Assembly: GCA_029219585.1 (NCBI GenBank)
Contig: JAQXTR010000044.1
Location: forward strand, 1-64,000
Source: Clostridiales bacterium
GTDB taxonomy: Bacteria > Bacillota > Clostridia > UBA1381
DNA: 64,000 bases
Direction: 5' to 3'
Position numbers and translations under genes: made by a program
Shown: positions 15,943-26,334 of the stretch, one piece after another
How positions within the stretch are numbered: position 1 is the stretch's first letter
Layout: each line of letters opens with the position of its first letter
The notes under the pieces: generated by a model
What the model saw: the letters and a program-made list of their open reading frames with translations, nothing else
Told to the model about the DNA's origin: nothing
The model's database searches: none

Positions 15943-16635
15943 ATGATAGTAATTATAATCAGAACATTAATTTTATATGGCGCAGTTATATTTTCACTGC
16001 GTATAATGGGCAAACGCCAAATCGGCGAGCTTCAACCATCAGAGCTTGTAGTAGCAATAATGATATCCGATGTTGCGACCGTACCTATGCAATCGCTCAA
16101 CACGCCGTTATTATCGGGTATTATCCCCGTTCTTACGCTCCTTATTGCGGAGGTAATAACCTCTTATATGAGTATTAAAAGCGGATTGATGCGAAAATTC
16201 TTTATGGGCGAGCCGTCCGTTATAATATATGATGGCGTAATATGCGAAAAGGAGCTTTCAAGACAGCGGTTTAACCTCTCGGATTTGTTAGAGGAACTGC
16301 GGCTTTTAGGGTGTTTTGATATTTCCGATGTATTAGTAGCCGTTCTTGAAACAAGCGGAAAGCTGTCGGTTATTCCGCGTGATAACGCACGTGCCGTTAC
16401 GGTACGTGATCTGAACCTGTCAAATGTCAGAAAAGAAGGTCTGCCGTTTACTGTAATTCTTGACGGGAAGATAAACGAATACGAGTTGAAACGTGCAAAA
16501 AAGAGCCGTCAGGATATCGAAAAGGAAATCAAAAAGCACGGAGCTTCTAAAATTTCCGATGTGTTCATAGCGTCAATAGATGCGGAGGGTGAAATGTTTT
16601 TACAGCTGAAAGAAAGCAAGAGGAAAAGGAAATGA
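15943..16635 (+). CDS. DUF421 (YetF-like) membrane protein
   Basis: 230 residues. Three N-terminal membrane spans (about 2-21, 35-52, 58-76) with the family signature FSLRIMGKRQIGELQPSELV and ISDVATVPM, then a soluble YetF domain (about 90-220) with FNLSDLLEELRLLGCFDISD. The family is widespread in spore-forming Firmicutes (YetF, YdfR and YkjA relatives); members are membrane-attached and of uncertain biochemical role. GGAAAGAG precedes the ATG. The next gene overlaps by four bases (ATGA), the usual DUF421-DUF4363 pairing. Confidence 0.9.
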   Translation: MIVIIIRTLILYGAVIFSLRIMGKRQIGELQPSELVVAIMISDVATVPMQSLNTPLLSGIIPVLTLLIAEVITSYMSIKSGLMRKFFMGEPSVIIYDGVICEKELSRQRFNLSDLLEELRLLGCFDISDVLVAVLETSGKLSVIPRDNARAVTVRDLNLSNVRKEGLPFTVILDGKINEYELKRAKKSRQDIEKEIKKHGASKISDVFIASIDAEGEMFLQLKESKRKRK

Positions 16636-17012
16636 GAAGTGTGATTATAACTCTCATAATTGCAGTCGGAATGGTCAGCGGAAGTGTTATGTATGCATCA
16701 CACCTTAAAGAGCAATCGGAGATGCTGTCGGAAATAACAAAAGACATAAAAGACGACATAATAAACGAAAACTATTCTTCCGCCACCGACGGTATCAAAA
16801 GACTTGACAAAAACGTGTCACGTTTTGAAAAGTTTTTTCTTGCAACGGGCGATCATATTGAAATTGACAATATAAAAACAAACATATCCGAACTCAAATC
16901 ATACACAAAACATAAAATGAAAGGCGACGCCATGAGCAAGATTTATGTTCTTGAGTTTTTATTTGAGCATCTTCCCCATAATAATCAGGTGAAAATCGGA
17001 AACATATTGTAG
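16632..17012 (+). CDS. DUF4363 family protein
   Basis: 126 residues with a single N-terminal membrane span or uncleaved signal (about 4-22), then helices rich in Lys/Asp/Glu (EMLSEITKDIKDDIINENYS), ending HLPHNNQVKIGNIL. Length and context, immediately after a DUF421 gene with start and stop overlapping, match DUF4363. It is probably an extracytoplasmic, membrane-tethered helical protein acting with the DUF421 product. Function unknown. Confidence 0.85.
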   Translation: MRSVIITLIIAVGMVSGSVMYASHLKEQSEMLSEITKDIKDDIINENYSSATDGIKRLDKNVSRFEKFFLATGDHIEIDNIKTNISELKSYTKHKMKGDAMSKIYVLEFLFEHLPHNNQVKIGNIL

Positions 17013-17343
17013 GGCTGTTGCATTTAGCGCAGACCGTTCAAAGGCTTAAAATGGCATCAAATCAATGCCTGTTAAATTTTATATAACAAACTAACGTTGA
17101 AATCCGCATTTTTTGTGGATTTCTTGTATTGAATGCCTTTGAACTATCCGCAAAACTCACCCTCGGAGTACCAATGTACGCCGTCGGGCAAGGTGAAATG
17201 CGAATAATCCGCATTTCACTTCGTTTTGCGAATTCTGCATCTAAATTCATTCAGCCCCTCAAGGAGCTGTTGCATTTAGCGCAGACCGTTCAAAGGCTTA
17301 AAATGGCATCAAATCAATGCCTGTTAAATTTTATATAACAAAT
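17013..17343 (-). repeat. composite intergenic repeat, copy C (inverted)
   Basis: Two identical 77-base direct repeats (17014-17090 and 17266-17342) flank a 175-base body that is the reverse complement of the bodies at about 3975-4132 and 9474-9640. Each flank starts GCTGTTGCATTTAGCGCAGA and is the inverted form of the flanking modules in copies A and B. No ribosome sites accompany the short frames. This copy shows the element limits best: module-body-module. Confidence 0.88.
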
Positions 17344-17348
17344 TAAGG

Positions 17349-17371
17349 AGCTGTTGCTAACGCAACAGCCC
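17349..17371. terminator. hairpin between the repeat and the sigma factor gene
   Basis: 8-bp stem GCTGTTGC / GCAACAGC with a TAAC loop. It lies just past the 3' end of the minus-strand sigma gene. The T tract is poor (TTAATTT), so efficiency as a terminator is uncertain. Confidence 0.45.
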
Positions 17372-17377
17372 TCCTCC

Positions 17378-18139
17378 TTAATCGCCAAAATATATGCCAC
17401 GCAGTTTTTTCAAAACCTTCTTTTCAAAACGTGACACCTGCATCTGACTCATATTCATAATCTCGCCTATCTTACGCTGGTTCAGCTCATCGTAATACCT
17501 GAGCTTTACAAACTCACGTTCACGCTCATCAAGGCACTTTTCGCAATATTCAATAAAATCACTGTTTTCGATTACAAGAAATCCGCTGTCCTCCCTGCCT
17601 AACGTATCTGCTAAAGCAATGTTATCGTCATCGCCCAACAGCTCGCTTTCAAGCGACTGCACAAATGCGGCATCACCTGTTTTATACGCATCACGCACGA
17701 CCGATTCGCTAACACCCAGTATGCGTGCCATATCCTTTATGGAGGAGTCACCCTCCGTACGCTTAATTCGCTCGGCACGTCTGAATATCTCATATAGTCT
17801 GCTCGGAACTTTTATAAAAAATCCCTTGTCACGGAAATACCGCCTGACTTCACCGATTATGGTAGGAGTGGCATACGATGTAAATTTTACGCCCTTTTCG
17901 GGATCGTAACGTTCTGCGGCGTATATAAGCCCGAGACACGCAACCTGATATACGTCATCATAGTCCATACCGTTGTTATAGAGCCTGTTGTTCTTTGTAA
18001 ATTTCTTTGCAATTATCTCGGCAATATATACGTATTTCTCAATAATCTTTTCACGTAATTTTATGTCTTTTGTGCGTTTATACTCTGAAAATAACTCTTT
18101 CTCATCTGCAAAAGACGGTGCTTCCACCACACGCACCAC
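17378..18139 (-). CDS. RNA polymerase sigma factor, SigB/SigF/SigG class
   Basis: About 250 residues; starts with GTG, and since GTG codons repeat here the true start may be a few codons later. Region 2 reads YDDVYQVACLGLIYAAERYD with the RYDPEKGVKFTSYATPTIIG core; region 3 follows (GEVRRYFRDKGFFIKVPSRL); region 4.2 is DELNQRKIGEIMNMSQMQVS, the recognition helix. This is the group-3 pattern shared by SigB (general stress) and SigF/SigG (forespore). No anti-sigma or SpoIIA-type gene is next to it, so SigB, SigF and SigG cannot be told apart. A membrane-anchored protein gene of unknown function ends one base upstream, so the pair is co-transcribed. Confidence 0.88.
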   Translation of the reverse strand: MVRVVEAPSFADEKELFSEYKRTKDIKLREKIIEKYVYIAEIIAKKFTKNNRLYNNGMDYDDVYQVACLGLIYAAERYDPEKGVKFTSYATPTIIGEVRRYFRDKGFFIKVPSRLYEIFRRAERIKRTEGDSSIKDMARILGVSESVVRDAYKTGDAAFVQSLESELLGDDDNIALADTLGREDSGFLVIENSDFIEYCEKCLDEREREFVKLRYYDELNQRKIGEIMNMSQMQVSRFEKKVLKKLRGIYFGD

Positions 18140-18140
18140 C

Positions 18141-18806
18141 TCACTTTATTAATTCGTTAGCGGCAATAATCGCATTTTTGCGTACTTTTTCGTCTTGTTT
18201 CGGATTTTTGGTATCGTCCTTTACAAGCACGTATAAGTCCTCACCATTAAGACCGACAGAGTTAATGATTTTACTGTCTTTTAAGGATATGGCGTATGGC
18301 TTTGAGTTTTTGCCATATACGATACTGTCCTCGCTGACATCTGATTTTAGCCATTTATCCGTTGTCAAAAACGTTCCGTTTACTATATCCTCGTCAATAA
18401 GGATATCAAGCTGTGCCTGATCGTATATGTAAAGGTATGAGAGAGTATCGGTAAACGACATCGTATACTGCGTATATGCCGCCTGATTCATCTGCATATC
18501 CTCTGACTTGTTACTCATAACCAATGGTATCATAAGGATATTCTGTTCTCCGTTACCGTCAATATCCTCGATATATTCCTCTAATGTCGTATCAAGCTCC
18601 TCCCACATTTCAGAGAGATATGCATTACTGCCGTAGTAGGTTATCTCCAGGTCATACTTTTCCTTTGTGACACAGTCATATATAATCATCACAATAAATG
18701 CCACTATTGCAACAGCTGCAATCGTGTACCATTTATAGTACATCCAATAATAGGGCCACCAATCCTTAGTAAACATTTTCGGCTTTACGCCGTAATGCTC
18801 AGCCAT
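18141..18806 (-). CDS. membrane-anchored protein of unknown function
   Basis: 221 residues. A Trp/Tyr-rich N-terminal segment (KDWWPYYWMYYKWYT) precedes one membrane span (about 28-46, AAVAIVAFIVMIIYDCV). The remainder is an acidic extracytoplasmic domain with no family I recognise. Its gene ends one base before the sigma factor gene, so it could be a signal-sensing or control partner, but it has no visible anti-sigma motif. An alternative is a peripheral transporter-like subunit. AGAGGGAG lies before the ATG. Confidence 0.8.
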   Translation of the reverse strand: MAEHYGVKPKMFTKDWWPYYWMYYKWYTIAAVAIVAFIVMIIYDCVTKEKYDLEITYYGSNAYLSEMWEELDTTLEEYIEDIDGNGEQNILMIPLVMSNKSEDMQMNQAAYTQYTMSFTDTLSYLYIYDQAQLDILIDEDIVNGTFLTTDKWLKSDVSEDSIVYGKNSKPYAISLKDSKIINSVGLNGEDLYVLVKDDTKNPKQDEKVRKNAIIAANELIK

Positions 18807-18821
18807 ATTTTTCTCCCTCTC

Positions 18822-19373
18822 TTATATTTCTCTGTACTGTGCCTGACCTGCCTCATAGAGGTCGTTGCCCTCTGAATCCATCAGTACGACTGCCGGGAAA
18901 TCAACTACTTCAAGACGGCGAATTGCCTCTGTTCCTAAATCGTCATAAGCGACAACCTCTGCCTTTTTGATACACTCTGCAATGAGCGCACCCGCACCGC
19001 CAATAGCACCTAAATATACACATTTATTTCTCTTAATGGCGTCAACTACTTCCTTTGAACGTACACCCTTGCCTATCATAGCGCCAAGACCTGCATCAAG
19101 AAGCTCGGGAGTATATGCATCCATTCTTCCCGCAGTAGTCGGACCGCATGATCCGATAACCTCACCCGGCTTTGCAGGACACGGACCGGCATAGTAAATA
19201 ACCTGGTCTTTTAAGTCTATGGGATAGTCTGTACCCTCTGCGTGCAGACGTGTCATACGCTCATGCGCCGCATCACGTGCCGTATAAATAACACCTGAAA
19301 TAAGCACACTGTCGCCTGTTTTTAATGATTTTGCAACCTCTTTTGATATTGGTGCTGTTATTTTCTTTTCCAT
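18822..19373 (-). CDS. fumarate hydratase / tartrate dehydratase beta subunit (class I)
   Basis: 183 residues, the normal size of the stand-alone beta subunit of two-subunit class I fumarases (or L-tartrate dehydratase). Motifs: VLISGVIYTARDAAHERM, IYYAGPCPAKPGEVIGSCGP with the substrate-contacting GPTTAGRMD, and GKGV after the AMI. The enzyme interconverts fumarate and L-malate using a 4Fe-4S cluster held by the alpha subunit. No alpha gene lies upstream, where it normally would; instead there is tandem hairpin repeat DNA. AGAAAGGG precedes the ATG. Fumarase versus tartrate dehydratase cannot be settled from beta alone. Confidence 0.9.
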   Translation of the reverse strand: MEKKITAPISKEVAKSLKTGDSVLISGVIYTARDAAHERMTRLHAEGTDYPIDLKDQVIYYAGPCPAKPGEVIGSCGPTTAGRMDAYTPELLDAGLGAMIGKGVRSKEVVDAIKRNKCVYLGAIGGAGALIAECIKKAEVVAYDDLGTEAIRRLEVVDFPAVVLMDSEGNDLYEAGQAQYREI

Positions 19374-19421
19374 TTTGATTTCCCTTTCTGTTACTTTTTT
19401 TAATTATTTTCTGTATTTTTG

Positions 19422-19625
19422 CTAAGCGGTTCTATTGCCTGTGTGAACGATGTAGCATCTTTGATGCGTTTAGTGAATACAGGCATAGAACTGCGTATCG
19501 TATACTAAGCGGTTCTATTGCCTGTATGAACGATGTAGCATCTCCGATGCGTTTAGTGAGTGTAGGAACAGAACTGCGTACTATGCTAAGATGTTTTGTT
19601 ACTCACAGGAGTGATGTAGCATTAT
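19422..19625. repeat. tandem 83-bp hairpin repeats
   Basis: CTAAGCGGTTCTATTGCCTG starts at 19422 and at 19505 (83-base period) and each unit runs to GAACTGCGTA. A third, degenerate piece (CTAAGATGTTTTGTTACTC, then GATGTAGCAT) follows from about 19584. Within a unit, GTTCTAT-TGCCTGTGT pairs with ATACAGGCA-TAGAAC and encloses GCATC-TTT-GATGC, so each unit folds as a long hairpin. It occupies the gap where a fumarase alpha gene might be expected. Confidence 0.8.
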
Positions 19626-19631
19626 AGCTAA

Positions 19632-20642
19632 CTACACTAAATATGTTATATCGTCCAATATATATGTTGATTTCTGTTCCTCAAAATACGCTCTTCCGCT
19701 TTGCCCTGCAACGCCTGTCAAAACGGCACAGAAATCTGCACCCATTGCCTGTGCGGCAAGTATATCTGCCCCTGCATCGCCTATAACAAGCGTTTTTGAT
19801 ATTTTCGACTTATCGTAATCACCGCATACTATCTTATCATCAGGATAATCAAGTCCATACAATGCTTTTAAGAACATATACGGATGCGGCTTTGTAAGCG
19901 TTAGTCCGGTTCCCTTCTCCGCTGCCGCAACATGATCATAATTGCACAAGCCGTCAGCGTCAAAATATTTTATGACATTCCAACGCTTAAGCGGCTCCAT
20001 TATCTCCGCAGACGGTCTGCCTGTTCCCATACATACCCTCTTTTTCCGTGACAGCTCCGAAAGCAGCGTCACGAGTACCTCTTGTTCTATAATAGGCTTC
20101 TCCGCATAAACCAAGCCCGGCTTTCCCGGCCGCATAGGCGGCATATTCTGTACCGCTGCCAGCTCATCACCCAAAAACCAGCCCTGGAAAATCATATGCA
20201 TGGTTTTCCACATCAGCTCATTGCGCCTGAGCCAGTCGTAATCAAAGCCGGTCTTTTCCGATGCCTTCCTCGCAAGCATGTCATACGCATCAAGAATATT
20301 TTCCGGCAAAGTCTCAGCGTATTCAAGCACATCGGCAAAATCCCCGATTTTGTCCTTACCGTGTACTATCCACGAAATAAGAACCGTGACATACCCCAAA
20401 TCCCAGTTAGAGTTTACGCCCCTGCCCTTGAGCACACTTATAAGCTCATCATTGCAGAATACGCGGCTGCGTATTTCCAGCATCCTCTTCATGCACTCGG
20501 CGGAATCTATCTCAACGCCTATATTCCAATTAAGATATTCCCATACAGTGAGCGCCGCACTGTTCCAGTAGTTCTGCTCGCCGGTAATAACTCCGTCCAT
20601 ATCGAATATGACAGTATCATATTTATCCAAAAAGCTCTTCAT
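19632..20642 (-). CDS. HAD superfamily hydrolase in a his-like cluster
   Basis: 336 residues. HAD motifs are present: I at 12-18 (IFDMDGVI, nucleophile Asp14 and acid Asp16), II in CMGTGRPSAE, III Lys in LTKPHPYMF, IV in LVIGDAGADILAAQA. A large helical cap (about 25-190) is inserted after motif I, so a small-molecule phosphatase is likely. It overlaps the hisB homologue by four bases (ATGA) and follows hisD and hisB homologues in one operon. By position it could be a histidinol-phosphate phosphatase, but HAD sequences do not prove substrate, and its neighbours are atypical. No other his gene is in the window. Confidence 0.85.
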   Translation of the reverse strand: MKSFLDKYDTVIFDMDGVITGEQNYWNSAALTVWEYLNWNIGVEIDSAECMKRMLEIRSRVFCNDELISVLKGRGVNSNWDLGYVTVLISWIVHGKDKIGDFADVLEYAETLPENILDAYDMLARKASEKTGFDYDWLRRNELMWKTMHMIFQGWFLGDELAAVQNMPPMRPGKPGLVYAEKPIIEQEVLVTLLSELSRKKRVCMGTGRPSAEIMEPLKRWNVIKYFDADGLCNYDHVAAAEKGTGLTLTKPHPYMFLKALYGLDYPDDKIVCGDYDKSKISKTLVIGDAGADILAAQAMGADFCAVLTGVAGQSGRAYFEEQKSTYILDDITYLV

Positions 20643-21265
20643 TCCGCTTCAACAATCCATTCGATTTTTCCGGCAACACCCGAGGTCTTGCCCTTGCGTG
20701 ACTCGTCAACGGCTGTTGCACGGTTCAGTGCCGCGCCCACAGCGCGATATATTGCCTCCCAGATATGGTGTCCGTTATGGCCCTTAAACAAATCAATATG
20801 CAGAGTACACATCGCGCCCTGAACAAAACCGTCAAGGAAGGTCTCAAGATCCTCAGACAGCATCCCCTCCGTTTCCTTGGGAATATCTATGCCGTGGTAA
20901 TCCCAGTCAATATACGCACGCGATTCAAAGCTCACGGCGCACTCCGCCTTAGCCTCATCTATTATACCTATTGCGTCGCCGTAGCCGTATGCGCCGTCAG
21001 TTGTATCAATGTACTCCTTTACCGCCTTGCCCAATGCGATGCCAAGATCCTCGGCAATAACATGGGTAAGCGCAAAATCAGCAAGGCTGATCTTTGTTTC
21101 TATATTAAAACCGCCGCGGTATGCGATATGCTCAATCATATGGTTTAAAAACGGTATCGGCGTACTTATGTACTTGCGGTAATCCGGCTTTAGCCCGTCA
21201 AAATCGAGTACCACTCCCATTTCGGATTCGGTTGTCGTTCTTATTGCTTTAATCTTCATATTCAA
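20639..21265 (-). CDS. hisB: divergent imidazoleglycerol-phosphate dehydratase (HisB) homologue
   Basis: 208 residues, about the family length. IGPD removes water from imidazoleglycerol phosphate using two Mn ions held by HH..E motifs. The second motif is intact (GHNGHHIWEA, His166/His167/Glu170). The first, usually DDHHTxED, reads LTHVIAEDLG: His68 and Glu72 are kept but the second His is Val69. In the N-terminal motif (FLNHMIEHIAYRGG) the usual KHG/RHG histidine is Arg50. DEAKAECAVSFESR matches the usual DEA..R core. So the fold is clear while classical activity is in doubt. It overlaps hisD upstream (4 bases) and the HAD gene downstream. Confidence 0.85.
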   Translation of the reverse strand: MNMKIKAIRTTTESEMGVVLDFDGLKPDYRKYISTPIPFLNHMIEHIAYRGGFNIETKISLADFALTHVIAEDLGIALGKAVKEYIDTTDGAYGYGDAIGIIDEAKAECAVSFESRAYIDWDYHGIDIPKETEGMLSEDLETFLDGFVQGAMCTLHIDLFKGHNGHHIWEAIYRAVGAALNRATAVDESRKGKTSGVAGKIEWIVEAE

Positions 21266-22560
21266 TCTCTTTCCTTAACAGCAAGAGCGTGGGTTTCAAA
21301 GCCCTCAACGGTCGCAAAATTATACGCGTGCTCTCTTACCTTTTCAAAGCCTTCCTTTGACGCATAGCCTACAGATGAACGCTTTAAGAAATCCATTACG
21401 GAAACCGATGAATATGTCTTTGCAAAGCCTCCGGTAGGAAGAATTGCGTTAGGACCGAGTACAAAGTTACACAGTGTAACCGGCGTATAATCACCTAAAA
21501 GTATCTCACCTGCGTTCTTTATAAGCGGAAGCACGTCAAACGGCTTTTCCGTCATAACCTCCATATGCTCCGGCGCGTAGTCGTTTACAAACTTGATTGA
21601 TTCCTCAAGTGAATTTGTGAGGATAATACCGCCGTAGGTGGTGAAGTTCGTTTCAATCCAGCTTCTTCTTCTCTCGGAAAGCTTTTCAAGCTGCGCATTC
21701 ATAATCGGGATAACCTTATCAACCAGCTCACGCGAATGCGTAACAAGCAGTGCCGCACTGTCGGGGCCGTGCTCAGCCTCAATCATCCAGTCGCGTGCAG
21801 CCTTTTCAGGATCAGCCTTTTCGTCAGCCAGAACAATAATCTCCGACGGACCTGCCGGAAGTCCGGCATCTATACTGTTGGCAAGAACTCTCTTTGCTGC
21901 CGTAGCATAGCTGTTTCCGGGGCCTAAAATCTTATGACTCTTCGGAATTGTTTCCGTTCCGTAGGCAACCGCGGCAACCGCCTGAATCCCGCCTACCTTA
22001 TATATCTCCGTGATACCGATTATCTTGGCAGCACAGAGGATTGCATCGTCAACCTCTCCCTTTTCATTCGGAGGCGTTACAACCACTATTCTCGGTACCT
22101 TTGCAACCACTGCCGGAATACCCAGCATACAGAGAACCGATGGGAACGAGCCCTTTCCGTGAGGTACATAAAGACATACATCAACTATAGGCGTTGTCTT
22201 TTCGCCTACCATAAGACCATCGTCTACCATTGTGAACCACATTTCCTCCGGCAGCTGCTTCTCATGGAAATCATATATGTTCTTATACGCATACTCAATT
22301 GACTTTCTCGTTGTTTCATCCAGTCTTGCATAACCCGCGTCAATCTCCTCTTGAGTTACCTTCATTGTGTCTGCCGTCAGCTGCACATGGTCAAACTTTG
22401 CTGTATATTCCAGAACAGCCTCGTCGCCGCGGTCGCGGATGTCGTCTGAAACCTCTTTTGCAATTTTCATCTGCTCTGTAATGTCATGCTCAGCACGCTT
22501 CATAATGAAGTCGTACTGCTCTTTTGTCATTTTGTCAAGCTCGTAAATATTCGGTGTCAT
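21262..22560 (-). CDS. hisD: divergent histidinol dehydrogenase (HisD) homologue
   Basis: 432 residues, the family length. HisD oxidises histidinol to histidine with two NAD+ and a zinc. Conserved: YVPHGKGSFPSV, VGGIQAVAAVAYGT, GPGNSYATAAKR, the catalytic pair Glu331-His332 in YAPEHME, His264 and a C-terminal His424. Changed: the usual QAEH is EAEH (Glu261), the zinc-ligand Asp of GDYxxGPN is Asn365 (CNFVLGPN), and the following GPNH histidine is Ala372. HisD relatives with other alcohol substrates are known, so this may be a paralogue rather than the histidine enzyme. First gene of the hisD-hisB-HAD set, 26 bases after dnaJ. Confidence 0.85.
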   Translation of the reverse strand: MTPNIYELDKMTKEQYDFIMKRAEHDITEQMKIAKEVSDDIRDRGDEAVLEYTAKFDHVQLTADTMKVTQEEIDAGYARLDETTRKSIEYAYKNIYDFHEKQLPEEMWFTMVDDGLMVGEKTTPIVDVCLYVPHGKGSFPSVLCMLGIPAVVAKVPRIVVVTPPNEKGEVDDAILCAAKIIGITEIYKVGGIQAVAAVAYGTETIPKSHKILGPGNSYATAAKRVLANSIDAGLPAGPSEIIVLADEKADPEKAARDWMIEAEHGPDSAALLVTHSRELVDKVIPIMNAQLEKLSERRRSWIETNFTTYGGIILTNSLEESIKFVNDYAPEHMEVMTEKPFDVLPLIKNAGEILLGDYTPVTLCNFVLGPNAILPTGGFAKTYSSVSVMDFLKRSSVGYASKEGFEKVREHAYNFATVEGFETHALAVKERD

Positions 22561-22586
22561 ATTTCTGATCCTTTCGTTTATATATT

Positions 22587-23726
22587 TTAGCTGTTAAGGA
22601 AATCCTTCATCTTTTCCTTAAAGCTTTTCTTTTTCACATAATTCTTGTCATCGTCAAACTCTCTGAGCAGCTCCTTCTGATTCTGGCTCAGATTCTTCGG
22701 AACCTCAACCGTTACAGTTACATATTCATCACCGTTGCCCTTACCGTGAAGAACCGGAATACCCTTTCCTCTCAGGCGGAAACGCGTATTGGTCTGCGTT
22801 CCCTCGGGAATATCATACTCGACAATGCCGTGAATCGTAGGAACCTGCAATGTAGCTCCGAGTGCTGCCTGAACAAAGCTTATCGGCAGATTTACATATA
22901 CATCATAACCGTCTCTGCGGAATATCTCATCAGGTTTTACATTGAAAATGAGTTGGAGATCGCCGTTCGGACCGCCGTTTTCACCCGCATTTCCCGCTCC
23001 GGAAATACGCTGTACCTGATTGCTGTCAATTCCGGCAGGGATATTTATTTCTATCGTCTTATTCTTTCTTACGTTACCGGTACCGCGGCATGACGAACAA
23101 GGCTCCTTTATAATCTTACCCTTACCGCGGCAGTTGGGACATTCGCTTATAACATTTGAGAAGCCGAACATTGTCTGCTTTCTCTGCTGTACCTGACCCG
23201 CGCCGTTACACTGAGGACAGGTTACGGGCTGTGTTCCCTTTCTTGCGCCCGTTCCGCCGCACTCATCGCACTTTTCGTTGCGTGTAATGCTTATCTTCTT
23301 CTTACAGCCGAATGCAGCCTCTCTGAAGCGGAGGTTAATATACTGGCTGAGGTCGCTGCCGCGTCTGGGACCGTTCCTTCTGCTCCTGCCGCCGAAGCCG
23401 CCGAAGCCGCCGCCGAAGATGTCGCCGAAAATATCGCCGAGATCGCCCATATCAAAGCCGCCCTGGAAGCCGCCCGCTCCGCCGAAGCCGGCATTTCCGT
23501 CAACACCGGCATGACCGAACTGGTCATACCTCTGACGCTTCTCATCATCGGAAAGAACCTGATATGCCTCATTTACCTCTTTAAATTTTTCTTCCGCCGC
23601 CTTATCCCCCGGATGAAGATCCGGATGATATTTCTTACTCATTTTACGGAAGGCTTTCTTTATTTCATCGCCTGAAGCGCTCTTATTGACACCCAGGACT
23701 TCATAATAATCTCGTTTTTCAGCCAT
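22587..23726 (-). CDS. dnaJ: chaperone DnaJ
   Basis: 379 residues. J domain (1-68) with the HPD triplet in [10 protein letters not shown]; a Gly/Phe-rich linker (about 78-115); four CxxCxGxG zinc repeats ([32 protein letters not shown]); and the C-terminal substrate-binding domains. DnaJ delivers unfolded proteins to DnaK and stimulates its ATPase. AAAGGAG lies about 12 bases before the ATG. A strong hairpin separates it from dnaK and it has a promoter candidate of its own, so it may be expressed apart from the CIRCE operon and lead into the hisD set. Confidence 0.97.
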   Translation of the reverse strand: MAEKRDYYEVLGVNKSASGDEIKKAFRKMSKKYHPDLHPGDKAAEEKFKEVNEAYQVLSDDEKRQRYDQFGHAGVDGNAGFGGAGGFQGGFDMGDLGDIFGDIFGGGFGGFGGRSRRNGPRRGSDLSQYINLRFREAAFGCKKKISITRNEKCDECGGTGARKGTQPVTCPQCNGAGQVQQRKQTMFGFSNVISECPNCRGKGKIIKEPCSSCRGTGNVRKNKTIEINIPAGIDSNQVQRISGAGNAGENGGPNGDLQLIFNVKPDEIFRRDGYDVYVNLPISFVQAALGATLQVPTIHGIVEYDIPEGTQTNTRFRLRGKGIPVLHGKGNGDEYVTVTVEVPKNLSQNQKELLREFDDDKNYVKKKSFKEKMKDFLNS

Positions 23727-23782
23727 ACCTATGACTTACTCCTTTCGCTATCGCTTCTTTACAGCATACACTGTAATTATAC

Positions 23783-23811
23783 TATATATTATTATATTTG
23801 TAAATAGTCAA
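23783..23811 (-). promoter_or_regulatory. promoter candidate for dnaJ
   Basis: On the minus strand TTGACT (23806-23811), 17-base spacer, TATATA (23783-23788). No CIRCE element accompanies it. Confidence 0.45.
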
Positions 23812-23824
23812 AATGACAAAATAT

Positions 23825-23858
23825 ATATTAAAATGGACGGGCGCATTTGCACCCGCCC
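23825..23858 (-). terminator. terminator between dnaK and dnaJ
   Basis: 10-bp GC-rich stem GGGCGGGTGC / GCGCCCGTCC with two G-U pairs and an AAAT loop, followed on the minus strand by ATTTTAATATA. Read-through to dnaJ is possible because the T tract is imperfect. Confidence 0.65.
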
Positions 23859-23876
23859 TGTATTTGTTGATTTAAA

Positions 23877-26277
<2,401 letters not shown>

Positions 26278-26334
26278 TACAAGCACCTCCTCTCCGGCTC
26301 TCCCGCCTGATGCGCGGAAAATACCTTCTTACTT

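Noticed and set aside
19422-19625. CRISPR array
   Set aside because: Only two full units of 83 bases with no unique spacers; each unit is itself a hairpin.
20082-20822. Long plus-strand frame (246 codons)
   Set aside because: It lies wholly antisense to the HAD and hisB genes, has no ribosome site and an unstructured composition.
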